Below are positions 32,622-41,321 of a stretch of 64,000 nt of DNA, piece by piece. Origin of the DNA: Cacconaster sp045114175. Lineage in GTDB: Bacteria; Bacteroidota; Bacteroidia; Bacteroidales; UBA932. The stretch is from the NCBI GenBank assembly GCA_045114175.1, contig JBGUJZ010000004.1, positions 8,259 to 72,258 of the forward strand, written 5' to 3'. Made by a program: the position numbers and the translations under genes. The notes beneath the pieces are model-generated. The model did no database searches. It was not told the origin of the DNA and saw nothing but the letters and a program-made list of their open reading frames with translations. Position 1 is the first letter of the stretch. Each line of letters opens with the position of its first letter.

Positions 32622-33836
32622 TTATTTGAGTGATTTGACAATGTTCATCGTATCGCGGGCGATCACCAACTCTTCATTGGTCGGCATCACGCAGACCTTC
32701 ACCTTAGAAGTAGGTTTGGAAATCATAGCCTCCGTGCCGTGGATGGTCTTGTTGACCTCTTCGTCGAACTCGATGCCGAGGTATTCCAGACCCTGGATAG
32801 CAGCGAAACGGGTGGGTGCGGAGTTCTCACCGATACCACCGGTGAAGGCAATCAGGTCAACACCGCCGAGCGCAGCCGTGTAGGCGCCGATAATCTTCTT
32901 GATGTTGTAGCAGAGAACATCCTGTGCGAGGGCGGCGCGGACGTTACCAGCCTTGGCAGCCTCTTCGATGTCGCGGCAGTCGGAGGAGACGCCGGAGATG
33001 CCGAGCAGACCGCTCTTCTTGTTGAGAATCTTCTCCACATCCTTGTGGGTGAGATTCTCCTTCTCAGCCACATACGACATGATGGTGGGGTCAACGGTAC
33101 CGCTGCGGGTGCCCATCGGCACGCCTTCCTGCGGGGTGAAACCCATGGAGGTATCGATGCACTTGCCGTCTTTGACAGCGGTGATAGAGCTACCGTTGCC
33201 CAGGTGGCAGGTGATGATGCGGGAGTTGTTCAGGTCGATTCCTGCAAAAGCAGCGGCAGCAGCGGCTACAAACTTATGGCTCGTGCCGTGGAAGCCGTAG
33301 CGGCGGACCGCATATTTCTCGTAGTACTCATACGGAATTGCGTAGGTGTACGCGTAGTCCGGCATCGTCTGGTGGAAGGCGGTGTCGAAGGTAGCCACCT
33401 GCGGAACCTGCGGCATCAGCTCTTTGATAGCCTTGATACCCAGAAGGTTTGCGGGGTTGTGAAGCGGGGCGAGGACGCAGAGTTTTTCAATCTCTTCCTG
33501 CGACTTGGGGGTAATCAGCGAACTGCCTTTGAAGTACTCTCCGCCGTGTGCCACGCGATGGCCGACAGCCTGGATTTCATCGAGGGATTTGAGTACGCCA
33601 TGCTCCTTGGAAACGAGCAGGTCAAGCACAGCCTTGATGCCCACCGTATGGTCGGGAATCGGCATCTCCACCGTGTATTTGTCGTGATCCGGAACACGAT
33701 GGGTCAGGGCGCCCATCTTTTCGCCGATACGCTCAACGAGACCCTTTGCAAGCAGGGAAAAGTTGTCATCGCTCTTCATATCAAGCACCTGGTACTTCAA
33801 CGAAGAGCTACCGCAATTCAATACTAATACGATCAT
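32622..33836 (-). CDS. ackA: Acetate kinase
   Basis: 404 residues, the normal AckA length. It transfers phosphate from acetyl-phosphate to ADP, giving acetate and ATP in the cytoplasm. ASKHA-fold motifs are present: LVLNCGSSSLKYQVLD (N-terminal phosphate loop), RRYGFHGTSHKFV, ITCHLGNGSSITAVKDGK, TSMGFTPQEGVPMGTRSG and FTGGIGENSAPTR. It is first in a run with the phosphotransacylase, MATE, cytidylate-kinase-like and ettA genes. A TAACTTTG box lies 36 bases upstream, back to back with the comEC-like promoter. Confidence 0.96.
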   Translation of the reverse strand: MIVLVLNCGSSSLKYQVLDMKSDDNFSLLAKGLVERIGEKMGALTHRVPDHDKYTVEMPIPDHTVGIKAVLDLLVSKEHGVLKSLDEIQAVGHRVAHGGEYFKGSSLITPKSQEEIEKLCVLAPLHNPANLLGIKAIKELMPQVPQVATFDTAFHQTMPDYAYTYAIPYEYYEKYAVRRYGFHGTSHKFVAAAAAAFAGIDLNNSRIITCHLGNGSSITAVKDGKCIDTSMGFTPQEGVPMGTRSGTVDPTIMSYVAEKENLTHKDVEKILNKKSGLLGISGVSSDCRDIEEAAKAGNVRAALAQDVLCYNIKKIIGAYTAALGGVDLIAFTGGIGENSAPTRFAAIQGLEYLGIEFDEEVNKTIHGTEAMISKPTSKVKVCVMPTNEELVIARDTMNIVKSLK

Positions 33837-33872
33837 ATAATTGGATTTTTGTTAAAAATCGATTAAACTGTG

Positions 33873-33880
33873 CAAAGTTA
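33873..33880 (-). promoter_or_regulatory. Putative -7 promoter element for ackA
   Basis: TAACTTTG on the minus strand, exact consensus, 36 bases before the ackA ATG. Confidence 0.5.
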
Positions 33881-33913
33881 ACCATTTTTGGGTGAAAACC
33901 TGCACCTTCTTCG

Positions 33914-33921
33914 TATCTTTG
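33914..33921 (+). promoter_or_regulatory. Putative -7 promoter element for the comEC-like gene
   Basis: TATCTTTG, exact consensus, ending 7 bases before the ATG at 33929. Confidence 0.5.
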
Positions 33922-33928
33922 AAAAGTT

Positions 33929-34975
33929 ATGAGGCAAGGTAGGTATATCGTTCTTTGCACGGTGGCTTTTCTCCTCGGAGACTTGCTCGGCGGGTGGCTC
34001 CCCCTCCCCGCCGGCGGATACCTTGCCGCGGCACTCGGATGTGCTGCCTTCACCTTTTTCCAGCGCCATTTCATCCCTATTCTGCTCACCTTCCTGCTGC
34101 TTGGAGCGGCAGCGGTCCAGACTGCCCGCATGCCCGGTAGGACGGCTGTACAAGGATGGGTTGAAGCGCGCTGCCAGACAGCCCAACGGGCCTGTTCGCA
34201 GCGATTGGAAACCCTGCTGCCGGGCGGCGGTGAGCGGGCGGTTGTCAAAGCGCTGGCCATCGGGGACAAGCAGGAACTGGACCGCACCACGCGACAATCC
34301 TACCGGGCCAGCGGCGCCTCTCACCTGCTCGCCCTTTCCGGCCTGCATGTAGGCATTCTCTACAAAATGCTCATCACCCTCTTCTATCCGCTCGGCGGCA
34401 ACCGGCACCTGCGGCGCCTCCGCTCCGTTGCGGTGCTCGGATTTCTCTGGTTCTTTGCGCTGGTATCCGGGATGAGTTCCTCCATTTCCCGGGCGGTGCT
34501 GATGATCACCATCTACGAAGGTGCCGCGCTGGCGAATCGCCCGAAAGACGGATGGAATGCATTGTCTATCAGCGCGCTCCTCATTACGCTATTTCACCCG
34601 GAAGCCCCGCGGCAGATTGGTTTTCAACTCTCCTTCTGCGCCTGTATCGGCATCTTCGGGCTCTACCCGCATCTCAAGGGGCTGTTTCGCAGCCGGATCC
34701 CTCCCCTTACCGCAATATGGAACGGAGCCGCACTGGCCATTTCCTGCCAGGCGGCTACCTTTATCCCGGTTTGGCTCTACTTTCGGAGCTTCCCCGTCTA
34801 TTTTCTGATTACAAATCTGCTGACGCTGCCGTTGGTTACGGCGACACTCTATTTGACGGTGATCACCCTACTGGTTTCCGTTGCAGGAGCGCCGGCGGAA
34901 CTCCCTGCAGAATGGCTGCAGGGAGTTGTCCGGCTGCTGAACCGTGTGGTCGCGCAGATTGCGGAACTGCCCTAA
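33929..34975 (+). CDS. Minimal ComEC/Rec2 competence-domain membrane protein
   Basis: 348 residues with about eight to ten membrane segments. The competence-domain signature is clear: ALAIGDKQELDRTTRQSYRA, ASHLLALSGLHVGILYK, SGMSSSISRAVLMITIYEGA and GFQLSFCACIGIFGLYPHLK. ComEC is the inner-membrane channel for incoming single-stranded DNA. Full ComEC has an N-terminal OB/DUF4131 domain and a C-terminal metallo-beta-lactamase domain; both are missing here. The start has its own promoter element and the end is a normal stop, so this looks like a stable short form, not a fresh break. Confidence 0.8.
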   Translation: MRQGRYIVLCTVAFLLGDLLGGWLPLPAGGYLAAALGCAAFTFFQRHFIPILLTFLLLGAAAVQTARMPGRTAVQGWVEARCQTAQRACSQRLETLLPGGGERAVVKALAIGDKQELDRTTRQSYRASGASHLLALSGLHVGILYKMLITLFYPLGGNRHLRRLRSVAVLGFLWFFALVSGMSSSISRAVLMITIYEGAALANRPKDGWNALSISALLITLFHPEAPRQIGFQLSFCACIGIFGLYPHLKGLFRSRIPPLTAIWNGAALAISCQAATFIPVWLYFRSFPVYFLITNLLTLPLVTATLYLTVITLLVSVAGAPAELPAEWLQGVVRLLNRVVAQIAELP

Positions 34976-35098
34976 TTACCAGTTGAAGTTACCGGGCGTA
35001 AAACCAGGCAGGTTGCCATTCACTTCGCTGGTGGCAATCACCTGTTCGGTTTCCATGTTCTGGATGAGAATCTCGGGGGTAATGTATTGCTTTTTCAT
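34976..35098 (-). CDS. Small 40-residue Bacteroidales-type peptide
   Basis: An open frame of 40 codons encodes a peptide beginning MKKQYITPEILIQNMETEQV, then IATSEVNGNLPGFTPGNFNW. The MKKxYxxPxIxxxxMETExxIAxS pattern is common in short, poorly described Bacteroidales genes, often near surface proteases and lipoproteins. No signal peptide or catalytic motif is visible. It lies 13 bases after the FISUMP lipoprotein gene on the same strand and its stop abuts the comEC-like stop. It is probably the last gene of the GH89/C10 unit. Function unknown; coding status rests on the family pattern and position. Confidence 0.65.
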   Translation of the reverse strand: MKKQYITPEILIQNMETEQVIATSEVNGNLPGFTPGNFNW

Positions 35099-35111
35099 AG
35101 CGCTCTCCTCA

Positions 35112-37172
35112 TTAAAAACTGGAAACATCAATGGAAGTAACATCTCCCAGACTCTTCAGTTTGAAGCCTGAGACGGAATAGCCCTTAACGACCATCGAAT
35201 AGACTCCCGGTGCGGAATAGAGGTGCTCCAGGAAGGTCTCAACACCCAGTGTATCGAAGCTTTCGTCGCCCCAGAATACCTTGGCTGCTGCATACGAATC
35301 GGCCGTCATATAAGGTGAGTAGTAAGTACTGCCCGCAGCGAGGTTCAGGCCGATGGTAACGGTCTGCTCTTCGCCGGTGACCACATACTTCTGGCAGCGG
35401 ATCGAGAAGCCGGCAGCCTGCGGCTGGGCTTTCGGTGCCACGCCAATCGTATCGGAAGATACTCTCCAGGCATTCTGTCCGGAGGCGCTGTTCTTGTCGA
35501 ACCAGAAGTAGGAAATTGTTCCTGCGTTCTGCAAGCTGCCGCTACCGGAAGCGCGGGTACCCGGTGAAGGGAACCAGATAGTCTGTCCGTCGATGGTAAT
35601 GGAACGGCCCTTTCGGGTAGCGTCCCAAGGCGTATTCGCCAGCTTCAGGCCAGAAATTGCATCGGCGAAGGGAACGTGATAGCCTGCCGGGCACGGGTCA
35701 TAAATGGTCTTTACAGCGGCGGACCAGAGGGTTGCGTCGGAATTCACCAGCCAGTCGCCAGAGGACTTATAGACGAATTTGGTCGGGTTCGCAACTGCAA
35801 ACTCTACCGTACCGTTGTCCGTGGTCTGTCCCACCGTAGTAATGCTCGTTCCAACAACCTTGGCAGCCGTCGTTCCACTCAGCACACCTGCGCCGGGGAA
35901 TGGATCTTTACGGCCCCACTGATAGAGAAGTCCGTTTGCATCTACGGCACCCGGAGTGGCTGACAATGCACCCAGGTTGCGGTCCATCATGACAGCACCA
36001 CTGTAGGGATTCGGATCACCTTCAGCGTAGGTCTGGTCCTCATAGCCGTTCGGAAGAATCCAGATATGCCAGCTCCAGAGGACTGCCCCCGCTTCATTAA
36101 CAACACCAACCAGTGCATTACCGGCTTTAATAGCCTCGGGAACAGCGAAGTAGAGATAACCGTCATAGTATGCCACATCGGATACCACGGTATTCTTGGT
36201 CAGGGTAGCGCTGGTATTCACCGTCTCCCACAGCAATTCGCCATAAGCCGGCGTTCCTACGGAAGAGGAACCATTACCCCGAACGATGGGCAAGCGGTAG
36301 GTACCCGGCTGGGAAACGATGTAACAGTTGGCCGTCTCCTGGGTACCAAGGGTCGTAGCCGGAGTCTCATCGAAAACAATCCTGTCATCCAGAGCGCCCA
36401 GATCATAAATTGAACCGTTGGCCAGCGAGTTGGAGGTGGAAGTTGTGATACTGCCCAAACGTCCGTCCTTGGTAACAAAGGTAAAACGGGTACCCTTGGC
36501 CATGGTAGCGGCCATACAGGAGATGTACCGGTCACCCTTTCCGCTGAAGTCCACGCGGATGGTCTTGAGCGAATAGGGCGCATTGTTGGAATACTTGGCA
36601 CCTGTGGACGGGGTAATCTTGAACGAGCCCGAGAAGACGGTGCTATTGCTGAACTGCATGACAGCCACGTCTTCGCGGTCTATCGAGAACTTGAGAATGG
36701 CCGAAGCGTTCTTCAAGGAAACTGTTGATTCTGCAGGCTCACAGGTACCTACTGCACGGTGCACGTGGCCGAAGATACCATCCTGAATAATCGGAATCGA
36801 AGCGATAATCTTGCCGGAAGCAACGGTCGCATCCTCATCATAAGGATAGAGAAACCAAAGGGTTGTATCGGCACGGAGCGTTCCCGGAATGGAGAGTTCC
36901 GCGAAATCCTTGCCTGCAAACTCATCGGGAACCGCCACGCGTGCGGAACGGATACCGTCAGAAACCCAAAGGGCATCACCGACCTGCCACTGCGGGGTGA
37001 CATCGTTAATGTCGGTTCTCGTGGCCCCTTCCGTCTGTGCACAAGTTACGGTCAGCGTCCTCGACTCACCGTCAATTCCGGGGCCGGGAAGCGGTTCCAC
37101 GTGCGCACAGGATGCCAGCGCCGCGATGGCGGCGAAGGCGGCAATAATGGAATGGAATGTAGTATGTTTCAT
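35112..37172 (-). CDS. Fimbrillin-like lipoprotein with FISUMP domain
   Basis: 686 residues from the ATG at 37172, which opens a lipoprotein signal (MKHTTFHSIIAAFAAIAALA, SC; Cys22). An ATG 18 bases upstream is possible. The N-terminal third resembles the Mfa/fimbrillin-like beta sandwich (ATRTDINDVTPQWQVGDALW, ASAILKFSIDREDVAVMQFS). The middle carries the FISUMP domain (AVMMDRNLGALSATPGAVDA, LLYQWGRKDPFPG, IYDPCPAGYHVP), frequent in Bacteroidota and Fibrobacter surface proteins. The C-terminus adds beta strands. It is likely surface-exposed, with an adhesin- or substrate-binding role by analogy only. It follows the C10 protease gene with a gap of about 17 bases. Confidence 0.72.
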   Translation of the reverse strand: MKHTTFHSIIAAFAAIAALASCAHVEPLPGPGIDGESRTLTVTCAQTEGATRTDINDVTPQWQVGDALWVSDGIRSARVAVPDEFAGKDFAELSIPGTLRADTTLWFLYPYDEDATVASGKIIASIPIIQDGIFGHVHRAVGTCEPAESTVSLKNASAILKFSIDREDVAVMQFSNSTVFSGSFKITPSTGAKYSNNAPYSLKTIRVDFSGKGDRYISCMAATMAKGTRFTFVTKDGRLGSITTSTSNSLANGSIYDLGALDDRIVFDETPATTLGTQETANCYIVSQPGTYRLPIVRGNGSSSVGTPAYGELLWETVNTSATLTKNTVVSDVAYYDGYLYFAVPEAIKAGNALVGVVNEAGAVLWSWHIWILPNGYEDQTYAEGDPNPYSGAVMMDRNLGALSATPGAVDANGLLYQWGRKDPFPGAGVLSGTTAAKVVGTSITTVGQTTDNGTVEFAVANPTKFVYKSSGDWLVNSDATLWSAAVKTIYDPCPAGYHVPFADAISGLKLANTPWDATRKGRSITIDGQTIWFPSPGTRASGSGSLQNAGTISYFWFDKNSASGQNAWRVSSDTIGVAPKAQPQAAGFSIRCQKYVVTGEEQTVTIGLNLAAGSTYYSPYMTADSYAAAKVFWGDESFDTLGVETFLEHLYSAPGVYSMVVKGYSVSGFKLKSLGDVTSIDVSSF

Positions 37173-37189
37173 TGTATTGCGATTATTCA

Positions 37190-38962
37190 TTAGAAGGTCA
37201 GGGTAATATCTGCGGTTTGGGTACCGAGCGTCAGATTCAAGCGGTAAGTACCGGCAGGATAGTCTGAACACTTCAGGGTGAAGTTGGTGCCGCCAGAGGA
37301 TACCGTACCGTTGGCCACCTGCTCATCTCCGGCGTTGAACAACGTCCAGGACGTATTGGGGAAGGTATATACCGTAAAGGTACGGGATGTCTTGTTATAC
37401 GCAATCGAAGAATAATCCCGGATGTGGAGATACATCTCAGGCGTAAAGCCCTCGTCCTGGCTGTAACCGAATTTCACCCACGGGTCGGAAGCGGTGGCGC
37501 GATACATCGGAACCACCTTGTCGCCCCGCTCGATGGTGGCCGTCGTCTTCAAAGACTGGTAGCTGGTCCACCAGGTAAAGGAACCGGAGGCGAGCGAAGA
37601 GATGGAAATATCCGTGGAGCGCATCATCATCTTGATATTGCCATCCTTGTCCGTGTGGGCAAAGTTGATCTTGCAGCCGGCAGACTCATAACCGTAGTTA
37701 TATACGGCACCAAAGCGAATAGTAAAAGCACTGTTTTGGGAAACCGTGCCGCCATACGGCGTAATACCGTTGTATTTGACGCTGCTCTGCGTGGTGGGAC
37801 GCATATAGAAATGGAGTTTGTAGGCTCCGCCCGCATCGGGTTTCACGCCCAGATAAGCCACCTGGGAAACCGTATAGCTTCCGAAAGCATCCAGCTGGTA
37901 GTATCCGTTGCTGGAAGCATTCCAGCCGAAGTTGATCAGGAAACGGTCTGCAGCATCATAGCCGTCCACGACGAATGCGTGGCCGGCAGAACCGGAGTTA
38001 CCGGCAAAAAGGATTGGATTTCCCTCCTCCAACTGTCCCTTAAGCAACGCCCTCCATTCATCCAATGAGGTGTAGCTGCGGGAGTGGCGGGTGGTACCTG
38101 CATCATAACCCATGTAGGTCACCAGATTGGCCACGCCGGTACCGGTAGAGGCGCCGGAAGCGCTGGAAGAGTAAGACATCTTGCTCATGGCGCCCACATG
38201 GAAGCAGAGCGTTGCTACCGCATCGGCTTGTTCGTCGGTATAGGCCACATCTTTGTATTTGGGAAGCATCTTATCCCAGAGATAATCCTCACCCAATTCC
38301 ACCGGACCTACCGTAATCTTGTTGCTGGTATATTTAGGCAGGGTACCGGTACCGTGTGCAGGATGCTTGTGGAAATGCATCACTTCGCTGATAGCGGTTG
38401 CCACACAGCCCACGATTGAGCGCTTGCCAGCGGAATCCAGCGGGCATTTGCGGTTGAACGGAGCACCCTGGCCCCAGTCTGCGGTCTGCAGGTCGAGCGT
38501 TGCAGGAGCGCCTTCGCCACGCGTCAGCGTCAGTGCAGCTTCCCAACGGGCACGTTCATTGGCCGTAGTGTGCTGGCCGGAAAACCTCCGCTCGTTGATC
38601 TGTTGGCTATAGAGCTCCATCCACTCGCGCATGTGGGAAGGCATCTCCTCCAGCGGGCAGAAGGTGTGCTCCAGTGAATAACCGAGGATCGGGAAAGCGG
38701 CATCTGAACCGGAGATGATAACGAAACCACCGCCCTGCCGGTTGAATACATACCAGGCAGGAGCCTGGCCGCTACGGGTTGCCGCGATGGTCTGATCCGT
38801 TCCGATCAGCGACAGCGCGCCGCCTGCGCGGGTATCTACGCCACACTGGGCAAAGAAGGTCTCCGCCGCCATGCGAGCCTTGGACAAGGAGATGTCATCT
38901 GCCTTGAGAACCGGGGCTGCCAGCAGCAGGAGCGCCGCGAAGAATAACAATACTTTTCTCAT
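37190..38962 (-). CDS. C10-family cysteine protease (streptopain/SpeB-like), exported
   Basis: 590 residues with a signal peptide (MRKVLLFFAALLLLAAPVLK). A SpeB-type propeptide (~24-150) precedes the catalytic domain: WGQGAPFNRKCP with Gln165 (oxyanion), SIVGCVATAISEVMHF with nucleophile Cys186, and GHAFVVDGYDAADRFLINFG with His328, then GWNASSNGYY. All residues expected for activity are present. The ~220-residue C-terminal part is beta-rich and may anchor or bind substrate. It is probably secreted as a zymogen that matures by removal of the propeptide. It lies 9 bases after the GH89 gene, implying joint attack on glycosylated proteins. Confidence 0.88.
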   Translation of the reverse strand: MRKVLLFFAALLLLAAPVLKADDISLSKARMAAETFFAQCGVDTRAGGALSLIGTDQTIAATRSGQAPAWYVFNRQGGGFVIISGSDAAFPILGYSLEHTFCPLEEMPSHMREWMELYSQQINERRFSGQHTTANERARWEAALTLTRGEGAPATLDLQTADWGQGAPFNRKCPLDSAGKRSIVGCVATAISEVMHFHKHPAHGTGTLPKYTSNKITVGPVELGEDYLWDKMLPKYKDVAYTDEQADAVATLCFHVGAMSKMSYSSSASGASTGTGVANLVTYMGYDAGTTRHSRSYTSLDEWRALLKGQLEEGNPILFAGNSGSAGHAFVVDGYDAADRFLINFGWNASSNGYYQLDAFGSYTVSQVAYLGVKPDAGGAYKLHFYMRPTTQSSVKYNGITPYGGTVSQNSAFTIRFGAVYNYGYESAGCKINFAHTDKDGNIKMMMRSTDISISSLASGSFTWWTSYQSLKTTATIERGDKVVPMYRATASDPWVKFGYSQDEGFTPEMYLHIRDYSSIAYNKTSRTFTVYTFPNTSWTLFNAGDEQVANGTVSSGGTNFTLKCSDYPAGTYRLNLTLGTQTADITLTF

Positions 38963-38971
38963 ATAATTGAA

Positions 38972-41206
38972 CTATTTGTTTGTTTCAAGCAAAGGGCTGT
39001 ATTTGTGGTACAATTTTGAAGCCAACGGACGTACGGGACCCGTAGGGATCGTCGGGAAAGCGCCCAGGCGCTCTTCCCACCATACTTTTTCAAAGTCGGT
39101 CACGGCCGTATGATAGCGAGCAAAGGCCTCTTCATCAAACTCACCGCCGGCATCGAGCACCGCATCCACGGCATCGAAGAACATCCGCCAACGTTCGCCA
39201 TAGAAAGTGGCTGTGAGGCCGTTCCAAGTACGGGAGGCATAGTCGTTCAGAAGCATGGCCTTGTCGCTCCAGGTGGTGAGGATATTGCGGGCATTCTGTT
39301 CAAAGTAATCCGTCTCGGCGGCATCCTTACCCCAGGCGCGGGCATCAGCAATCCAGATGCCGGTCAGGAAGTAAGGGCAGCAACCCACCATCCCATCCAC
39401 ATCGGAAATCAGCCCCAGAAGCCGCTCACGCTGTACATTCATTCGCTCCCGGTCACGCGCGGCATAAGCCTCTTCGTAGGCGCGGAACTCCGTGAGGAAG
39501 AGGTTGCTCATAGCCTGACGGGCGATGTTGGCCAGATCGAAGTCGAAGGCCGGTCCGCGGCCGTCCGATGCGAGCAGCAGGCGCCAGACCTCGAAGAGGG
39601 TCGCGTTCTCGTAGGCAATCCGGGGATTCGCATAATAGGTGCGATACTTGCCAAAGGTAGGACGGATATTGATGAGCGGGCACTGTCCCGGGCGGGAAGG
39701 TGCCGTATAAATGCTGTCAATCAAGAGTTTCCAGGCAGCCTGACTGCTCTGGTCAATGCATCCGGCGCGCCGGATGGCGAGATGCTCGCCCCAGGAGTCC
39801 AGGTCGCGGTGCTGCGGCATATCCCACGCCTTCTCCAACACATATTCATAAATATAGGGATTACAGTCGAATCCCTCGAGTGTGCAGCCGATTCCGCAGA
39901 AGTTGTCGCCTCCCTCGCGGAAGGTATTCTCCACGCGCTCGTCAATCGTCTTGAGGTCACCCACCAGCATGGTGTTTCCGCCGAAGTTACCCAGGTAGCA
40001 CCAGATGTAAGGCACACCATAGAACTTCTCGGTGCGCTGCCAGACCTCCTGCCGTTCGCAGTAATAGTCCAGCATTAGCTGGCGCTCCGTAGGGAATGAG
40101 GTCAAATAAGCCTCCACACGGTCGTTCAGCCAGTACTTGCGTTCGTTATAGAAGAGCCAGCCCATCTGGAGCCAGGTAGCCTCCGGATCAGCCTTTTGCA
40201 GCGATTCATAGACCTGGCGGCTCACGCGACCCAGATACTTGGGTTCCCAGGAGGGCGGCATCAGTTCGTTGAAGATGTCGATTCCATAGATATGATCCGT
40301 ACCGTAGAGTTCGGTCTCCAGTGTCAGGAACTTCTGCTGGATCTCCGTATAGAGATCGCTCATCGGATCCAAGAAACTGCAGGCATACTCATCCTGATAG
40401 CCCGACCAGGCCTCCAGCTGCGTGATGGGCGCATCCGGACGGATGCGTTTCAACTCGCGCGGCACGTGACCGGCAAAGGCGGGCAACACGGGACGCATAG
40501 AGAGTTCCCGCTCGCGCGCCACAATCTGCGTTTGTAGGGCCTCCTGCCCTTCCAGCCAGGATTCGGGCAGCGGACCGCCCCAGCGGTCGATATTCTGCAT
40601 GCGGTGCCACGGCAGGTGGGCCGGACCGGTGAAATAAGCGCGCACCTCTTCGGGTGAAAGGCCCATCTCCGTCCAGATCTTGTACCAGACCGATTCCTGA
40701 CCGGTGATAGCCAGCGGCAGATTCACGCCGTTGAGCGCCATCCAGTCAATCACATGCTCCCACTGCTCCCAGTTCCACCAGGGCATCGTGTAGCCATAGG
40801 TACAATAGTTGAAGAAGAAACGGTGCGGCACGCGGGCCTCTATGCGGACTGGCGTCTCCACCTTGGGCAGACGGCGCGGCATCCGGAAGGTATCCCAGAT
40901 AAACCAGCCGACCTCGCGGTGGCAGTAATACTTCAGGTAATAGTTGAGACCCACCGCCATAGCGCCGGCGTTGTTGCCGCCGATCACGATCTTGCGTCCC
41001 TCCTGACGAAGCGTGAAGTAATCCGCTTCTGCAGCGGGAAGAACCTCGAAAACAAAGCGGTCCGCCTTGGCGGGAAGTACGCGGGAGGCCAGTGCCGAAG
41101 CGGCCGCTACCTCCGGATCCGCATTGTTAGAAACGGGCTCTGAGCCACATCCGGAAAGGATGGTGAGCGCTAGGAAGGCCAACAGAATGTAACGATACAG
41201 TCTCAT
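38972..41206 (-). CDS. Alpha-N-acetylglucosaminidase (GH89, NAGLU-like), lipoprotein
   Basis: 744 residues with a lipoprotein signal (MRLYRYILLAFLALTILSGC, Cys20). All three NAGLU domains are visible: the N-terminal domain (VGLNYYLKYYCHREVGWFIW), the TIM barrel (MPWWNWEQWEHVIDWMALNG, GVNLPLAITGQESVWYKIW, GIDIFNELMPPSW, PYIWCYLGNFGGNTMLVGDL) and the helical C-terminal domain. GH89 enzymes remove terminal alpha-linked GlcNAc from heparan sulfate or from alpha1,4-GlcNAc-capped mucin O-glycans; which applies is unknown. It is likely anchored on the outer membrane. A TACATTTG element and an upstream terminator suggest it starts its own transcript, separate from susCD. Confidence 0.93.
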   Translation of the reverse strand: MRLYRYILLAFLALTILSGCGSEPVSNNADPEVAAASALASRVLPAKADRFVFEVLPAAEADYFTLRQEGRKIVIGGNNAGAMAVGLNYYLKYYCHREVGWFIWDTFRMPRRLPKVETPVRIEARVPHRFFFNYCTYGYTMPWWNWEQWEHVIDWMALNGVNLPLAITGQESVWYKIWTEMGLSPEEVRAYFTGPAHLPWHRMQNIDRWGGPLPESWLEGQEALQTQIVARERELSMRPVLPAFAGHVPRELKRIRPDAPITQLEAWSGYQDEYACSFLDPMSDLYTEIQQKFLTLETELYGTDHIYGIDIFNELMPPSWEPKYLGRVSRQVYESLQKADPEATWLQMGWLFYNERKYWLNDRVEAYLTSFPTERQLMLDYYCERQEVWQRTEKFYGVPYIWCYLGNFGGNTMLVGDLKTIDERVENTFREGGDNFCGIGCTLEGFDCNPYIYEYVLEKAWDMPQHRDLDSWGEHLAIRRAGCIDQSSQAAWKLLIDSIYTAPSRPGQCPLINIRPTFGKYRTYYANPRIAYENATLFEVWRLLLASDGRGPAFDFDLANIARQAMSNLFLTEFRAYEEAYAARDRERMNVQRERLLGLISDVDGMVGCCPYFLTGIWIADARAWGKDAAETDYFEQNARNILTTWSDKAMLLNDYASRTWNGLTATFYGERWRMFFDAVDAVLDAGGEFDEEAFARYHTAVTDFEKVWWEERLGAFPTIPTGPVRPLASKLYHKYSPLLETNK

Positions 41207-41226
41207 GAAATTTAGTTACAATCAAG

Positions 41227-41234
41227 CAAATGTA
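41227..41234 (-). promoter_or_regulatory. Putative -7 promoter element for the GH89-C10 unit
   Basis: TACATTTG on the minus strand, exact consensus, 20 bases before the GH89 ATG and downstream of the susD terminator. Confidence 0.5.
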
Positions 41235-41266
41235 CGAAAAGTATTTCAAAAAGCGGCGAACTGAGA

Positions 41267-41299
41267 ATAAAAAACGGGACGACCCGAGGGCCGTCCCGT
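41267..41299 (-). terminator. Intrinsic terminator after susD
   Basis: The stem ACGGGACG-CC / GG-CGTCCCGT with one mismatch and loop CGAG, followed on the minus strand by six T residues. It separates susCD from the GH89 unit. Confidence 0.75.
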
Positions 41300-41321
41300 C
41301 CAAAATGGTAAATCAGATGAA

